The notes: generated from the letters alone by a model not told the origin. DNA of 14,253 nt from an uncultured Faecalibacterium sp. (GCA_937915335.1 CALDLZ010000481.1:1-14253), one strand, 5' to 3'; positions 1 through 6,545 are shown, counted from the first letter of the stretch. Program-made: numbers and translations.

Positions 1-568
1 GACGGAGTACAACGCTGAAAAGCGCTATCAGGGCCAGCGGGATATCCCACTTTCCGCTGAGGGTATCGCCCAGCTGCGACAGGCGGATTTTTCGCCCAAG
101 GTCGTCTATGTCACCCCGTTACAGCGCACTTCCCAGACGGCACGGGTGCTATTTCCCGGAGCAAGGCTCATCCCGGTGGACGGGCTGAAGGAGATGAACT
201 TTGGCCGGTTCGAGGGGCAAACCTTCGTACAGGTGGAGCAGGACCCGGAATATCTGGCGTGGGTGCAGGAGAACGAGCGCGCCGCTCACCCGGACGGGGA
301 ACGCAAGAGCGACTTCTGCGACAGAGTATGCAAAACGCTGGCCGGGCTCATTGACCAGGCCCTTGCCGAAGGGCAGGAGCGGCTGGTCATCGTGGCCCAC
401 GGCGGCACCCAGATGGCTGCGCTGGAGCGTTTTGGTGTGCCCCGCCGCACCTTCCACGAATGGTGCGGCCCCAACGCGGGCGGCTATGTGCTGGACACCC
501 GGGACTGGCCAGAACAGCACATCCTGCATCTGGTGAAAACCGTACAGTATACAAAGGAGAACAGCTGA
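1..568 (+). CDS. cobC: Histidine phosphatase family protein, probable alpha-ribazole-5'-phosphate phosphatase (5' partial)
   Basis: The reading frame is open from base 2 to the TGA at 566-568, giving 188 visible residues; the start and the catalytic RHG motif lie upstream of the window. The first residues, TEYN...RYQG, match the stretch that follows RHG in this superfamily. Other family marks are TPLQRTSQTA (38-47, the SPLxRxxxTA motif), the E-x-x-FGxxEG motif (64-72) and the second catalytic histidine in VAHGG (131-135). Members remove phosphate through a phospho-histidine. The family covers phosphoglycerate mutases and many phosphatases; the CobC role (dephosphorylating alpha-ribazole phosphate in the lower-loop branch of cobalamin synthesis) is inferred from the one-base TGATG overlap with cobO. 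The family is certain, the substrate is not. Promoter and any riboswitch would be outside the window. Confidence 0.82.
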   Translation, partial: TEYNAEKRYQGQRDIPLSAEGIAQLRQADFSPKVVYVTPLQRTSQTARVLFPGARLIPVDGLKEMNFGRFEGQTFVQVEQDPEYLAWVQENERAAHPDGERKSDFCDRVCKTLAGLIDQALAEGQERLVIVAHGGTQMAALERFGVPRRTFHEWCGPNAGGYVLDTRDWPEQHILHLVKTVQYTKENS

Positions 569-1080
569 TGGAACAGGGCTTATTACACCTCTATTGGGGC
601 GACGGCAAGGGCAAAACCACCGCTGCCATGGGCCTTGCCCTCCGCGCGCTGGGCAGCGGCAAGCGGGTGGTCATCGTGCAGTTCCTCAAGGGCGGACAGA
701 GCGGCGAGATTCCTCTGCTGGCCCAACTGGGCGCTAAAATTTTCCGGGGCAAAGGCGGTCAGAAGTTCGTGTTCCAGATGAACGCGGACGAAAAGGCCGC
801 CGCCCGGGCCGTGCAGAACAAAAACCTGACCGCCGCGCTGGCAGAGCCCGCCGACCTGCTCATTCTGGATGAGGCCGGTTCGGCCTGGGAGCTGGACATG
901 GTGGACAAAGACCTGCTCCGACGGGCCGTGTTGGAGCGCCCGGCAGATCAGGAGTGCGTTCTGACAGCCCATAAGGCCCCGCAGTGGATGCTGGATGCCG
1001 CCGACTACTCCACTGAAATGAAGTGCCACCGCCACCCCTACCAGAAGGGCATCAAGGCACGCAAAGGCATTGAATATTGA
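568..1080 (+). CDS. cobO: Cob(I)yrinic acid a,c-diamide adenosyltransferase (CobO/BtuR/CobA type)
   Basis: This 170-residue cytosolic enzyme transfers the 5'-deoxyadenosyl group of ATP to cob(I)alamin or its corrinoid precursors. The family-specific P-loop GDGKGKTT is at 11-18, LLILDEAG (Walker B-like) at 97-104, and the ending TEMKCHRHPYQKGIKARKG at 149-167 is typical of CobO. Length fits the family. The start was chosen at 568 because AAGGAG at 555-560 precedes it and its ATG overlaps the preceding TGA, which suggests translational coupling; an upstream in-frame ATG at 460 would overlap the phosphatase by more than 100 bases and adds unrelated sequence. One departure is LTAHKAP (132-138), where LTGR or LTGH is more usual. 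Function is confident; use in de novo synthesis or in salvage cannot be decided here. Confidence 0.95.
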   Translation: MEQGLLHLYWGDGKGKTTAAMGLALRALGSGKRVVIVQFLKGGQSGEIPLLAQLGAKIFRGKGGQKFVFQMNADEKAAARAVQNKNLTAALAEPADLLILDEAGSAWELDMVDKDLLRRAVLERPADQECVLTAHKAPQWMLDAADYSTEMKCHRHPYQKGIKARKGIEY

Positions 1081-1127
1081 AAAACGCCCGGAGAAGCCGC
1101 TGCTTTCAGCGGCCCTCCGGGCGTTTT
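1081..1127. terminator. Bidirectional terminator between cobO and the MATE gene
   Basis: Outer arms AAAACGCCCGGAG (1081-1093) and CTCCGGGCGTTTT (1115-1127) pair perfectly. An inner stem GCCGCTG (1096-1102) / CAGCGGC (1107-1113) closes a CTTT loop, with only an unpaired AA and one base between the stems. The hairpin begins directly after the cobO stop and ends four bases before the stop codon of the convergent MATE gene. It has a T-run on both strands, so it can serve both genes. Confidence 0.9.
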
Positions 1128-1130
1128 GTG

Positions 1131-2459
1131 TTACTGTTTTGCGATGATATCACGGTTGGTCGCAAGCAGGCCGAGAGCCAGTGCGGCGCTCAGGATGTCG
1201 GCCACAGCCTGAGCCATCAGCACACCCTGATACTGGAACAGGTGCACACAGACCACCAGTGCCAGCAGGAACACCACACCCTGACGGCTGATGGAAAGCA
1301 GAAAGGATGGCACGATTTTGCCCGTTGCCTGGAACAGCACCGTGAGCAGGAGCACCACGCCGCCAAAGGCCGCGGTGTAGACCTGCCAGCGGAGCATCCG
1401 GGCGCCGGTGTCGATCATCCCGGCATCCTGTACGAAAAGCCGCATCATCGTCGGGGAGTTCAGGCAGAGCAGCAGCGACAACACCACGGCGATGGAGACA
1501 AGGAAGGTCAGGCAGAAGCGGATCAGTTTGCGCATAACATCCCGCTTTTTTGCGCCGTACAGATAGCCAAACAGCGGAATGCCGCCAAACGAGAAGCCCA
1601 CCAGCACCAGCTGGGCGATCATGCTCACCTTGCTGGCAATGCCCATGGCGGCGATCTTATCGTTGCCGTAGGGCAGCAGGAATTGGTTCATCACGATGAC
1701 GGTCAGGCTCTGCATCAGGTTGCTCAGGGCGGCGGTGATCCCCACGCCCAGGATCTGCTGCAGCTCCTTGCCCGTGACATGGCACTGGGACAGCCTGACA
1801 GACAGGCAGCGGCTCTTCTTGTGGAGCAGCCACAGGAAATACAGGTCACTGCACAGGTAGCCTACAATGGTGGCAATGGCCGCTCCCCTTGCGCCCCAGC
1901 CCACCGTGGTGATGAGAATGGGGTCGAGAATGATGTTGATGACCGTACCGCCAACGCTGCCGATCATGGATTGCGTTGCCATGCCCTCACAGCGGACGAG
2001 GTTGGAGTGGATAAAGTTCAGCACCGTGGCCGGGGCACCGATGGCCAACACGGTGTAATAGGCCTGTGCGTGGGGCAGCGTCTCGCTGGTCGCGCCCAGA
2101 ATGCCCAGCAACGGGGCACGGAACAGCAGCATCAGGGCCGCCAACACCACGCCGGTGGTCAGGGCCACGTAGAAGCAGAACGAACTGACCCGCCCGGTGC
2201 CCTCGCGGTCATCCTGTCCCAGCAGGCGGGAGATCAGCGAACTGCCGCCCTGACCGTAGATATTACCAAAGGCCATCAGGGCCGTGAACACCGGCGCGCA
2301 GAGCGACACACCAGCGATCAGCGCCGTATCGTTGGATCGTGCAATGAAAAAGGTATCAGCAAGGTTATACACCACGCTCACCATCAGGCCGAACACCGAG
2401 GGCAGCGCCATCTTGAAATAGGTGCGGTACAGATGGTCGAGATCAAAAATAGAATCCAT
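1131..2459 (-). CDS. MATE family efflux transporter, MepA-like
   Basis: This 442-residue inner-membrane antiporter has about twelve hydrophobic segments. MATE proteins export drugs and other toxic, often cationic, compounds using Na+ or H+ gradients. Family marks are the N-terminal GLMVSVVYNLADTFFIA, the GQGGSSLISRLLGQ segment after the second helix, and NIILDPILI near the middle, a signature of the MepA/DinF-type branch. An in-frame GTG at 2477 lies upstream of the Shine-Dalgarno sequence, so the ATG at 2459 was chosen: GGGAGGAAG (2473-2465) stands 7 bases before it. The gene is divergent from a Crp/Fnr-type regulator and shares a palindrome with it, so that regulator probably controls it. 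Substrate unknown. A second MATE gene lies at 6638, but the two look like separate subfamilies rather than a recent duplication. Confidence 0.93.
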   Translation of the reverse strand: MDSIFDLDHLYRTYFKMALPSVFGLMVSVVYNLADTFFIARSNDTALIAGVSLCAPVFTALMAFGNIYGQGGSSLISRLLGQDDREGTGRVSSFCFYVALTTGVVLAALMLLFRAPLLGILGATSETLPHAQAYYTVLAIGAPATVLNFIHSNLVRCEGMATQSMIGSVGGTVINIILDPILITTVGWGARGAAIATIVGYLCSDLYFLWLLHKKSRCLSVRLSQCHVTGKELQQILGVGITAALSNLMQSLTVIVMNQFLLPYGNDKIAAMGIASKVSMIAQLVLVGFSFGGIPLFGYLYGAKKRDVMRKLIRFCLTFLVSIAVVLSLLLCLNSPTMMRLFVQDAGMIDTGARMLRWQVYTAAFGGVVLLLTVLFQATGKIVPSFLLSISRQGVVFLLALVVCVHLFQYQGVLMAQAVADILSAALALGLLATNRDIIAKQ

Positions 2460-2464
2460 AGTTT

Positions 2465-2473
2465 CTTCCTCCC
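2465..2473 (-). promoter_or_regulatory. Ribosome binding site that fixes the MATE start
   Basis: On the minus strand GGGAGGAAG ends 5 bases before the ATG at 2459, with its GGAGGA core 7 bases away. It lies inside the coding frame that would result from the upstream GTG at 2477, which argues against that longer start. Confidence 0.85.
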
Positions 2474-2479
2474 GCACCT

Positions 2480-2508
2480 ATTATAGTGTTTTTCCTTGCT
2501 TTTGTTTG
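2480..2508 (-). promoter_or_regulatory. Promoter of the MATE gene with poor -35 box
   Basis: A perfect -10 TATAAT is on the minus strand (2485-2480). At 17-base spacing the -35 position reads CAAACA (2508-2503), a poor match to TTGACA. Weak -35 boxes are common where an activator substitutes for them, and the 18-bp palindrome at 2506-2523 overlaps this position. The predicted transcription start is near 2473. Confidence 0.75.
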
Positions 2509-2524
2509 TGCCATGTGGCACAAT
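2496..2524 (+). promoter_or_regulatory. Possible weak promoter of the Crp/Fnr-like regulator
   Basis: TTGCTT (2496-2501) and CACAAT (2519-2524) are spaced by 17 bases, matching consensus at three and four of six positions. The -10 would overlap the right arm of the palindrome, so bound regulator would block it, giving negative autoregulation. The boxes are weak and the call is tentative. Confidence 0.35.
2506..2523. promoter_or_regulatory. Perfect 18-bp palindrome, probable operator of the Crp/Fnr-like regulator
   Basis: TTGTGCCA (2506-2513) and TGGCACAA (2516-2523) are perfect inverted repeats around a TG centre. The half-site contains TGTG, the core of E. coli CRP half-sites (TGTGA). It lies between the divergent MATE and regulator genes, with its centre about 41.5 bases upstream of the predicted MATE transcription start. 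Binding by the adjacent regulator is inferred, supported by two arginines kept in its recognition helix. Confidence 0.75.
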
Positions 2525-2549
2525 GAAGCAAAAGAAATGAGGTGAGATC

Positions 2550-3188
2550 ATGCAAGAAATTTGTGATCCGGCCTGTCTGGAAGCGCTGTACCGGGCAAAC
2601 CAGCGGCATTTTGGGACACGACCGCCGGTCATCCGGCTGCTGCGCTTTGAAAAGGGAGAGTATCTGTCCCACCCTCTCAAGCCGTTGCATCAATTTTTGT
2701 TGGTGGTCCAGGGCAGTGTACGCATCTATGGCATCCACGAGGACAGCCGGGTGTTCGGCATTTCCTACGCCCGCACCGATACGCTGCTGGGAGATATTGA
2801 GTTCTGCCAGATCGATCACTCTCCTTTCTTCACCGAGGCGGACGAGCCGGTACTCTGCCTTTCCCTCCCCTTTGCCGAGAACCGCGCCGTGCTGGAAAAT
2901 GACCCGGTCTTTCTGCGGTTCGTCATGGGACAGCTGGCCCGGAAGCTGGAGCTTTCCTCCCGAACCAGCACAACTGCTCGATCTCTGGAGGAACGTCTGC
3001 TCTTCTATTTGCAGCAACCCCAGTCCGGTGGGGAGATCCGGCATCTGGATAATCTTCTGCTCCACCTGCATTGCAGCCGCCGCCAGCTCCAACGGGTGCT
3101 GAAAAACCTCTGTGATACGGGTCAGCTGGAGAAGACCGGGCGGGGGTGTTATCGTCTGGCAGAAAATTCTTCTGCAATTTCTCCCTAA
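2550..3188 (+). CDS. Crp/Fnr family transcriptional regulator (YeiL-like)
   Basis: This 212-residue DNA-binding protein has an N-terminal cyclic-nucleotide-binding-type beta-barrel (about 28-108, with FEKGEYL and LLVVQGSVRIYGI), a dimer helix (about 115-150) and a C-terminal winged helix-turn-helix (about 165-203). In the recognition helix CSRRQLQR (175-182), R177 and R182 align with CRP residues R180 and R185; the CRP E181 position is R178. The CRP cAMP-pocket pattern (GE...RxA) is not seen after LLGDIE, so cAMP is unlikely to be the ligand. Seven cysteines are present, including C5 and C9, but not in the FNR iron-sulfur spacing. GAGGTGA (2539-2545) precedes the ATG. It probably regulates the divergent MATE gene and itself; the signal sensed is unknown. 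Confidence 0.9.
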   Translation: MQEICDPACLEALYRANQRHFGTRPPVIRLLRFEKGEYLSHPLKPLHQFLLVVQGSVRIYGIHEDSRVFGISYARTDTLLGDIEFCQIDHSPFFTEADEPVLCLSLPFAENRAVLENDPVFLRFVMGQLARKLELSSRTSTTARSLEERLLFYLQQPQSGGEIRHLDNLLLHLHCSRRQLQRVLKNLCDTGQLEKTGRGCYRLAENSSAISP

Positions 3189-3234
3189 GGTCATTCGTAT
3201 TCTGGGTATAGAAACTGAATTTCGGTGGCAAAAT

Positions 3235-3240
3235 GGAGGA
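3235..3240 (+). promoter_or_regulatory. Ribosome binding site that decides the DUF2500 start
   Basis: GGAGGA lies 8 bases before the ATG at 3249 but only 2 bases before the in-frame ATG at 3243. An in-frame GTG at 3225 lies upstream of it. The 3249 start therefore has the best spacing. Confidence 0.75.
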
Positions 3241-3248
3241 ATATGATC

Positions 3249-3635
3249 ATGTTCTTTGGTTTATTCGATATGCTGTTCAGCTTTCTGTTCCCGGTCCTGT
3301 TCCTGCTTTTCATTGGCGTGTTCATCTGGACGTTGTTCCGTAATATCCGTACCTGGAACCAGAACAACCATTCGCCCCGACTCATCGTTCCGGCGGCAGT
3401 GGTTGCAAAGCGGACCTCGGTTTCTCATTCCAGCACCGCCAATGCGGGAGATATGACGGGCGCGCATGGATACAGCACCAGCACATCCACCTCGTATTAT
3501 GTGACGTTTCAGGTAGAAAGCGGTGACCGCATGGAATTCGTGGTGAACGGCTCCGATTACGGGATGCTGGCGGAGGGCGACATTGGCAAGCTGAGCTTTC
3601 AGGGCACCCGCTATCTCGGGTTTGAGCGGCGTTGA
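3249..3635 (+). CDS. DUF2500 family membrane-anchored protein
   Basis: This is a 128-residue protein. Residues 1-30 form one strongly hydrophobic segment (FFGLFDMLFSFLFPVLFLLF), best read as a membrane anchor. The rest is a small beta-rich soluble domain: AAVVAKRTSV (49-58), a Ser/Thr/Gly-rich linker (59-82), then YYVTFQVESGDRMEFVVNG and YGMLAEGDIGKLSFQGTRYLGFER (104-127), the recognisable DUF2500 core (YhhM-like). No biochemical role is known for the family. The start at 3249 was chosen on ribosome-binding-site spacing; 3243 would add only two residues. It lies 60 bases after the Crp/Fnr-like gene on the same strand and could be co-transcribed, as no convincing promoter was seen in the gap. 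It ends at a terminator hairpin. Confidence 0.85.
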   Translation: MFFGLFDMLFSFLFPVLFLLFIGVFIWTLFRNIRTWNQNNHSPRLIVPAAVVAKRTSVSHSSTANAGDMTGAHGYSTSTSTSYYVTFQVESGDRMEFVVNGSDYGMLAEGDIGKLSFQGTRYLGFERR

Positions 3636-3647
3636 ACGCTAAAAACA

Positions 3648-3690
3648 AAGACCAGCACGGCGGGCGGAAAGGCCTTGCCGTGCTGGTCTT
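3648..3690. terminator. Bidirectional terminator between the DUF2500 gene and the Mrr-type endonuclease gene
   Basis: AAGACCAGCACGGC (3648-3661) pairs over 14 bases with GCCGTGCTGGTCTT (3677-3690). The tail is a poor T-run on the plus strand, but TTTGTTTTT on the minus strand, so it is the better terminator for the endonuclease gene, whose stop is 40 bases away. It probably also ends the DUF2500 transcript. Confidence 0.85.
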
Positions 3691-3729
3691 GTGAGTGTTA
3701 TGAAATTGCGCTCACTTATATTTATTCAA

Positions 3730-5325
3730 TCACCGGCTTTCTTGTAACAGTTTCTTGGCTTCTTTCAGATTGATTCTTGCTTGATATCCATGTCTCTGCA
3801 TCAGTGCAAGTAAATTAGCTCCATTCATCAGAGTAAGTGGCTTTCCTTGTGCAAACTTATACGCATCGCTTCCATAATTTGCAGTTGTTACAAGGATTCC
3901 CTTTGTAGCGCCTTCATTCAAAACTGTACCATAGAGGTCTCGAACTGCTGACACTCCAACTACATTTGTGTATCGTTTTGCCTGAATAACAATCTTTCCT
4001 CCGCAGATAGGGTCTGGGTCAAATGCGACAGCATCAACACCGCCGTCTCGGCTTGCCTGGGTGATTTTTACTTCACCGCCATTGACATTAAATTCTTTCT
4101 CAAAGATTTCCCGAATGAGATTTTCAAAATCCTGCCAATCAATTGCGGCGAGATTCACACCAGTATCAAGACCATCAACTACGTCATACCCTTCCACAAA
4201 GCGCTTATCTTCCCTCAACATAGAAACAATGGGCGCGACAGGGGCAATATTGGCAAGAGTTGCGGCAGAAACACCTTTGGCACTCCGGAACCATGCTCTC
4301 GGGTCGATTGCTTCTAGATTGAGCTCTTCAAACGCATCTCGTGTTACACTGATTGACAGAATACAAGGTTCAATTTCATTTCCGGTTGCACGGTCGATGG
4401 TATGTACCTTGCCATTTACAACAACAGTGTCAATCAGCTGGTGCTCTGAGCTGACGGTAAAAATATAATTCAGTGTTTGCAGGACGATTTGGTATAGGAC
4501 ATTATCGTATTTCTTTTTGAGATAGGCTTCCGTATAGTATGCTTCTTTGAACTCGTTTCGAGATTTGATGTAGGTTACGCTCTTGAGTTTGGGGATATCC
4601 TCCAAAATGGGAAGCATGATTTCAACAATCAGTGTTTTGCCTTCAGGGTTATATTCCAGCTCAACAGATTTATTGTAGTCAAAGGGAAGTTTGATCTGTT
4701 CAAGGCCCAGTTGAAAGTATCGTTCAACAGCATTGGGTTCGCCAGAAAGATAAGCTTTGAAAAAATCATCAACATCACGATTGTGCTGATCTCTGCATTG
4801 CTCAAATGCCGCCTTCTGATTGTTGTAATCTTCTTTGGCGCTCGTATAATCGTTGATTTTCAATTGATTCTGCTCTTCGATGCGATTTCTTTCTGTTTCC
4901 CAGTCAGAATGGTCTTGTTCAAATTCTGCGGTATGCAAAGCCTCAAATTCTTCCATTTTCTTTTTGAACAGCTTTGCGATAAAGGAAGGAGCGGGATTAT
5001 ATTTTTCATCGGAACGCTGAGGCTCGTTCGGAAGCGCTGTGAGTTCCGGATATTTTGGAAGAGGTTCCAGAAACTCCGAGAAATCTTTCAATGTGGTCAC
5101 ATCAAATGCTACTGGATGCAGGCTGCTGAGAAGAATGTTATCCAGGACATTCTGAGTTTCTTCAGCTTGCGCAGATGCTTTTTTTGCAGACAACTCGGCA
5201 TCCCACTGAGCCCGCAGAGCCGTCACTTTTTGATTTAATTCATATTCTGAAGCGGCCTTTACAACACTGTATTTGTTGAGCTCTTTGCACGAAACTTCTC
5301 TTTGGTATGGATATCTCGATGCCAT
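3730..5325 (-). CDS. Mrr-type restriction endonuclease with long coiled-coil N-terminal region
   Basis: A 531-residue protein. The C-terminal domain (about 393-515) is an Mrr-like PD-(D/E)xK nuclease: conserved E401 in WQDFENLI, D431 in RDGGVD, the QAK motif at 448-450, then VRDLYGTV and the GILVTTANYGSDA segment. Mrr enzymes cut foreign, usually modified, DNA in the cytosol. Residues 20-60 and 115-190 are rich in charged residues and Gln and look like coiled coil. Residues 200-365 form an unidentified globular region with a notable stretch DPRAWFRSAKGVSAATLANI (341-360). No signal peptide or membrane helix is seen. GGAGGAA (5337-5331) lies 5 bases before the ATG. No partner methylase or helicase is adjacent, which suits a stand-alone type IV-like enzyme. 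Base composition is clearly lower in GC (about 40% in row 4801-4860, against 60% in row 5701-5760), suggesting acquisition by transfer. Nuclease assignment is confident; target and trigger are unknown. Confidence 0.88.
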   Translation of the reverse strand: MASRYPYQREVSCKELNKYSVVKAASEYELNQKVTALRAQWDAELSAKKASAQAEETQNVLDNILLSSLHPVAFDVTTLKDFSEFLEPLPKYPELTALPNEPQRSDEKYNPAPSFIAKLFKKKMEEFEALHTAEFEQDHSDWETERNRIEEQNQLKINDYTSAKEDYNNQKAAFEQCRDQHNRDVDDFFKAYLSGEPNAVERYFQLGLEQIKLPFDYNKSVELEYNPEGKTLIVEIMLPILEDIPKLKSVTYIKSRNEFKEAYYTEAYLKKKYDNVLYQIVLQTLNYIFTVSSEHQLIDTVVVNGKVHTIDRATGNEIEPCILSISVTRDAFEELNLEAIDPRAWFRSAKGVSAATLANIAPVAPIVSMLREDKRFVEGYDVVDGLDTGVNLAAIDWQDFENLIREIFEKEFNVNGGEVKITQASRDGGVDAVAFDPDPICGGKIVIQAKRYTNVVGVSAVRDLYGTVLNEGATKGILVTTANYGSDAYKFAQGKPLTLMNGANLLALMQRHGYQARINLKEAKKLLQESR

Positions 5326-5357
5326 GATACTTCCTCCACGATTTTATAAGCAATATT

Positions 5358-5387
5358 ATATTACGCCGTAAAAAGTTTAAATGTCAA
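5358..5387 (-). promoter_or_regulatory. Promoter of the Mrr-type endonuclease gene
   Basis: A perfect -35 TTGACA is on the minus strand (5387-5382), with TAATAT (5363-5358) 18 bases downstream; an overlapping TATAAT (5360-5355) is at a less favourable 21-base spacing. Together with the terminator upstream at 5448-5489 it makes this gene an independent unit. Confidence 0.7.
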
Positions 5388-5447
5388 GAGTAAGGTGGAT
5401 TTTTGACGGAAAAAGAAACTGCACACCAAAATCTTTAAGAACAAGAA

Positions 5448-5489
5448 ACTCCCTCTGCCCAGCGCATCTACTGCGCAGACAAAGGGAGT
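5448..5489 (-). terminator. Terminator of the MraY-family gene
   Basis: ACTCCCT (5489-5483 complement) pairs with AGGGAGT (5454-5448 complement). Inside it TCTGC/GCAGA and GCGCA/TGCGC can extend the stem around a five-base loop. The minus strand continues with a T-rich TTTCTTGTTCTT tail. It sits 23 bases after the stop at 5512 and would stop read-through into the endonuclease gene. Confidence 0.8.
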
Positions 5490-5511
5490 GTGTTCGTTTA
5501 TGATATGATGC

Positions 5512-6456
5512 TTACCGTGCCATCAGCAGCAGCCAGGCAGATGCCACGGCCTGCAGGATGAGCCAGCGGGCCACGACCTGCTCATCACTCCAGCCCAGAC
5601 GCTTGCGCACATGGTCGTGCAGCGGGGTCAGGGTATTCTTGAGGATAGAGATGTGCAGAAAGCGCTTGAAGCTGATCTTCAGGATGCCCAGGCTGCCGTC
5701 CACAATGAACACCAGCGCGGCCAGCAGGAAGGCGAAGGGATGGTGGCTCTTGAGAGCCAAAATGGCAAGGAAGAAGCCCATGGCACGGCTGCCTGCGTCG
5801 CCCATCAGCAGGGTCGAGGGTTTGGCGTTCTGCCACAGGTAGGCCAGCAGGGCACCGATAAAGACGATGCCGGCGGTAGCGTAATCCCCCAGCTCGTCCC
5901 AGTAAGCCAGCAAAAAGGTACCGATGCTGACCACGGCAAGGCTGGCGGAAAGGCCGTCCACGCCATCGGTGCAGTTGACCACGTTGATGCTGGCCCAAAT
6001 CAGAACAATGATCAGAATGAGGTAGACGGCATAGGGCAGGCTGAAGCTCCACTCCAAAAAACGGACACCGGTACCGTTGAAGTTCAGGTAGGTCACACCT
6101 GCCACAATGGCGATGACCAGGTCGATCAGACCCTTTTTGTACTCGTTCCAGGCGGTCTCGGCGGCATCATCGAAGTAGCCGGAAAGCATGGAGGCGATGA
6201 GCAGGACGGTGTAGATGACGTACTCGGCCTTAAAAGGCACCACGGCCAGCGTGACCAGCGCAATGCAGAGCACGAAGATGAGGCCGGAACCACGGGCCTT
6301 GCCCTTGGAGAGCTCGCCATTCACGGCGAAAGCACGGCCATGATCGTGGGGGAGCTTATCGTGGAATACCGAATCCATCAGCGCTGTCAGAACAAACGCC
6401 ATCAGGAAGCCCAGCGCATCCACGGTGCGCGGGTTGGCTGAAAGTAATTGAAGCAT
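5512..6456 (-). CDS. mraY: MraY/WecA-family phospho-sugar transferase, probable phospho-N-acetylmuramoyl-pentapeptide-transferase
   Basis: This 314-residue polytopic membrane enzyme has about ten hydrophobic segments. The family transfers a phospho-sugar from a UDP-sugar to undecaprenyl phosphate; MraY makes lipid I for peptidoglycan. Family motifs in order: GKARGSG (52-58), the aspartate pair in GYFDD (93-97), NCTDGVDGLSASL (161-173), MGDAGSRAMG (218-227, with the catalytic-site Asp at 220) and PLHDHVRKRLGW (278-289), which corresponds to the MraY PLHHHFE...GW loop. That loop favours MraY over WecA, but the middle His of the HHH motif is Asp281, and the N-terminal motif is divergent. The usual dcw neighbours (murF, murD, ftsW) are absent here, so it may be a relocated or a second, specialised copy. 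AGAGGAA precedes the ATG at 6456. Family is confident, exact substrate less so. Confidence 0.85.
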   Translation of the reverse strand: MLQLLSANPRTVDALGFLMAFVLTALMDSVFHDKLPHDHGRAFAVNGELSKGKARGSGLIFVLCIALVTLAVVPFKAEYVIYTVLLIASMLSGYFDDAAETAWNEYKKGLIDLVIAIVAGVTYLNFNGTGVRFLEWSFSLPYAVYLILIIVLIWASINVVNCTDGVDGLSASLAVVSIGTFLLAYWDELGDYATAGIVFIGALLAYLWQNAKPSTLLMGDAGSRAMGFFLAILALKSHHPFAFLLAALVFIVDGSLGILKISFKRFLHISILKNTLTPLHDHVRKRLGWSDEQVVARWLILQAVASAWLLLMAR

Positions 6457-6516
6457 CTTATTCCTCTTTCCGGGGCGGGCAGGCCCTCCCCTTTTGTTTC
6501 ACTCATAGGTATACAA

Positions 6517-6545
6517 AGTATATCACGCGGGCGGACAAGAATCAA
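6517..6545 (-). promoter_or_regulatory. Promoter of the MraY-family gene
   Basis: On the minus strand TTGATT (6545-6540) and TATACT (6522-6517) are spaced by exactly 17 bases. The predicted start near 6510 leaves a leader of about 54 bases with no obvious structured element. Confidence 0.7.

Noticed and set aside
1077..2486. Long open frame on the plus strand opposite the MATE gene, about 470 codons
   Set aside because: Its translation is His/Gln-rich with no hydrophobic core or known motif, and it is an exact antisense of a clear MATE gene in GC-rich DNA. It would also have to read through the terminator hairpin.
5388..5447. Possible promoter or small RNA upstream of the endonuclease gene (TTGACG at 5403 on the plus strand)
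   Set aside because: No -10 box at suitable spacing and no open frame or hairpin follows. It is more simply the tail of the preceding terminator.
3690..5511. Direct repeats or attachment sites flanking the endonuclease island
   Set aside because: Short similar strings such as GAGTGTTATGA near 3693 and GTTTATGATATG near 5495 were compared, but they share too few bases to be a target-site duplication.
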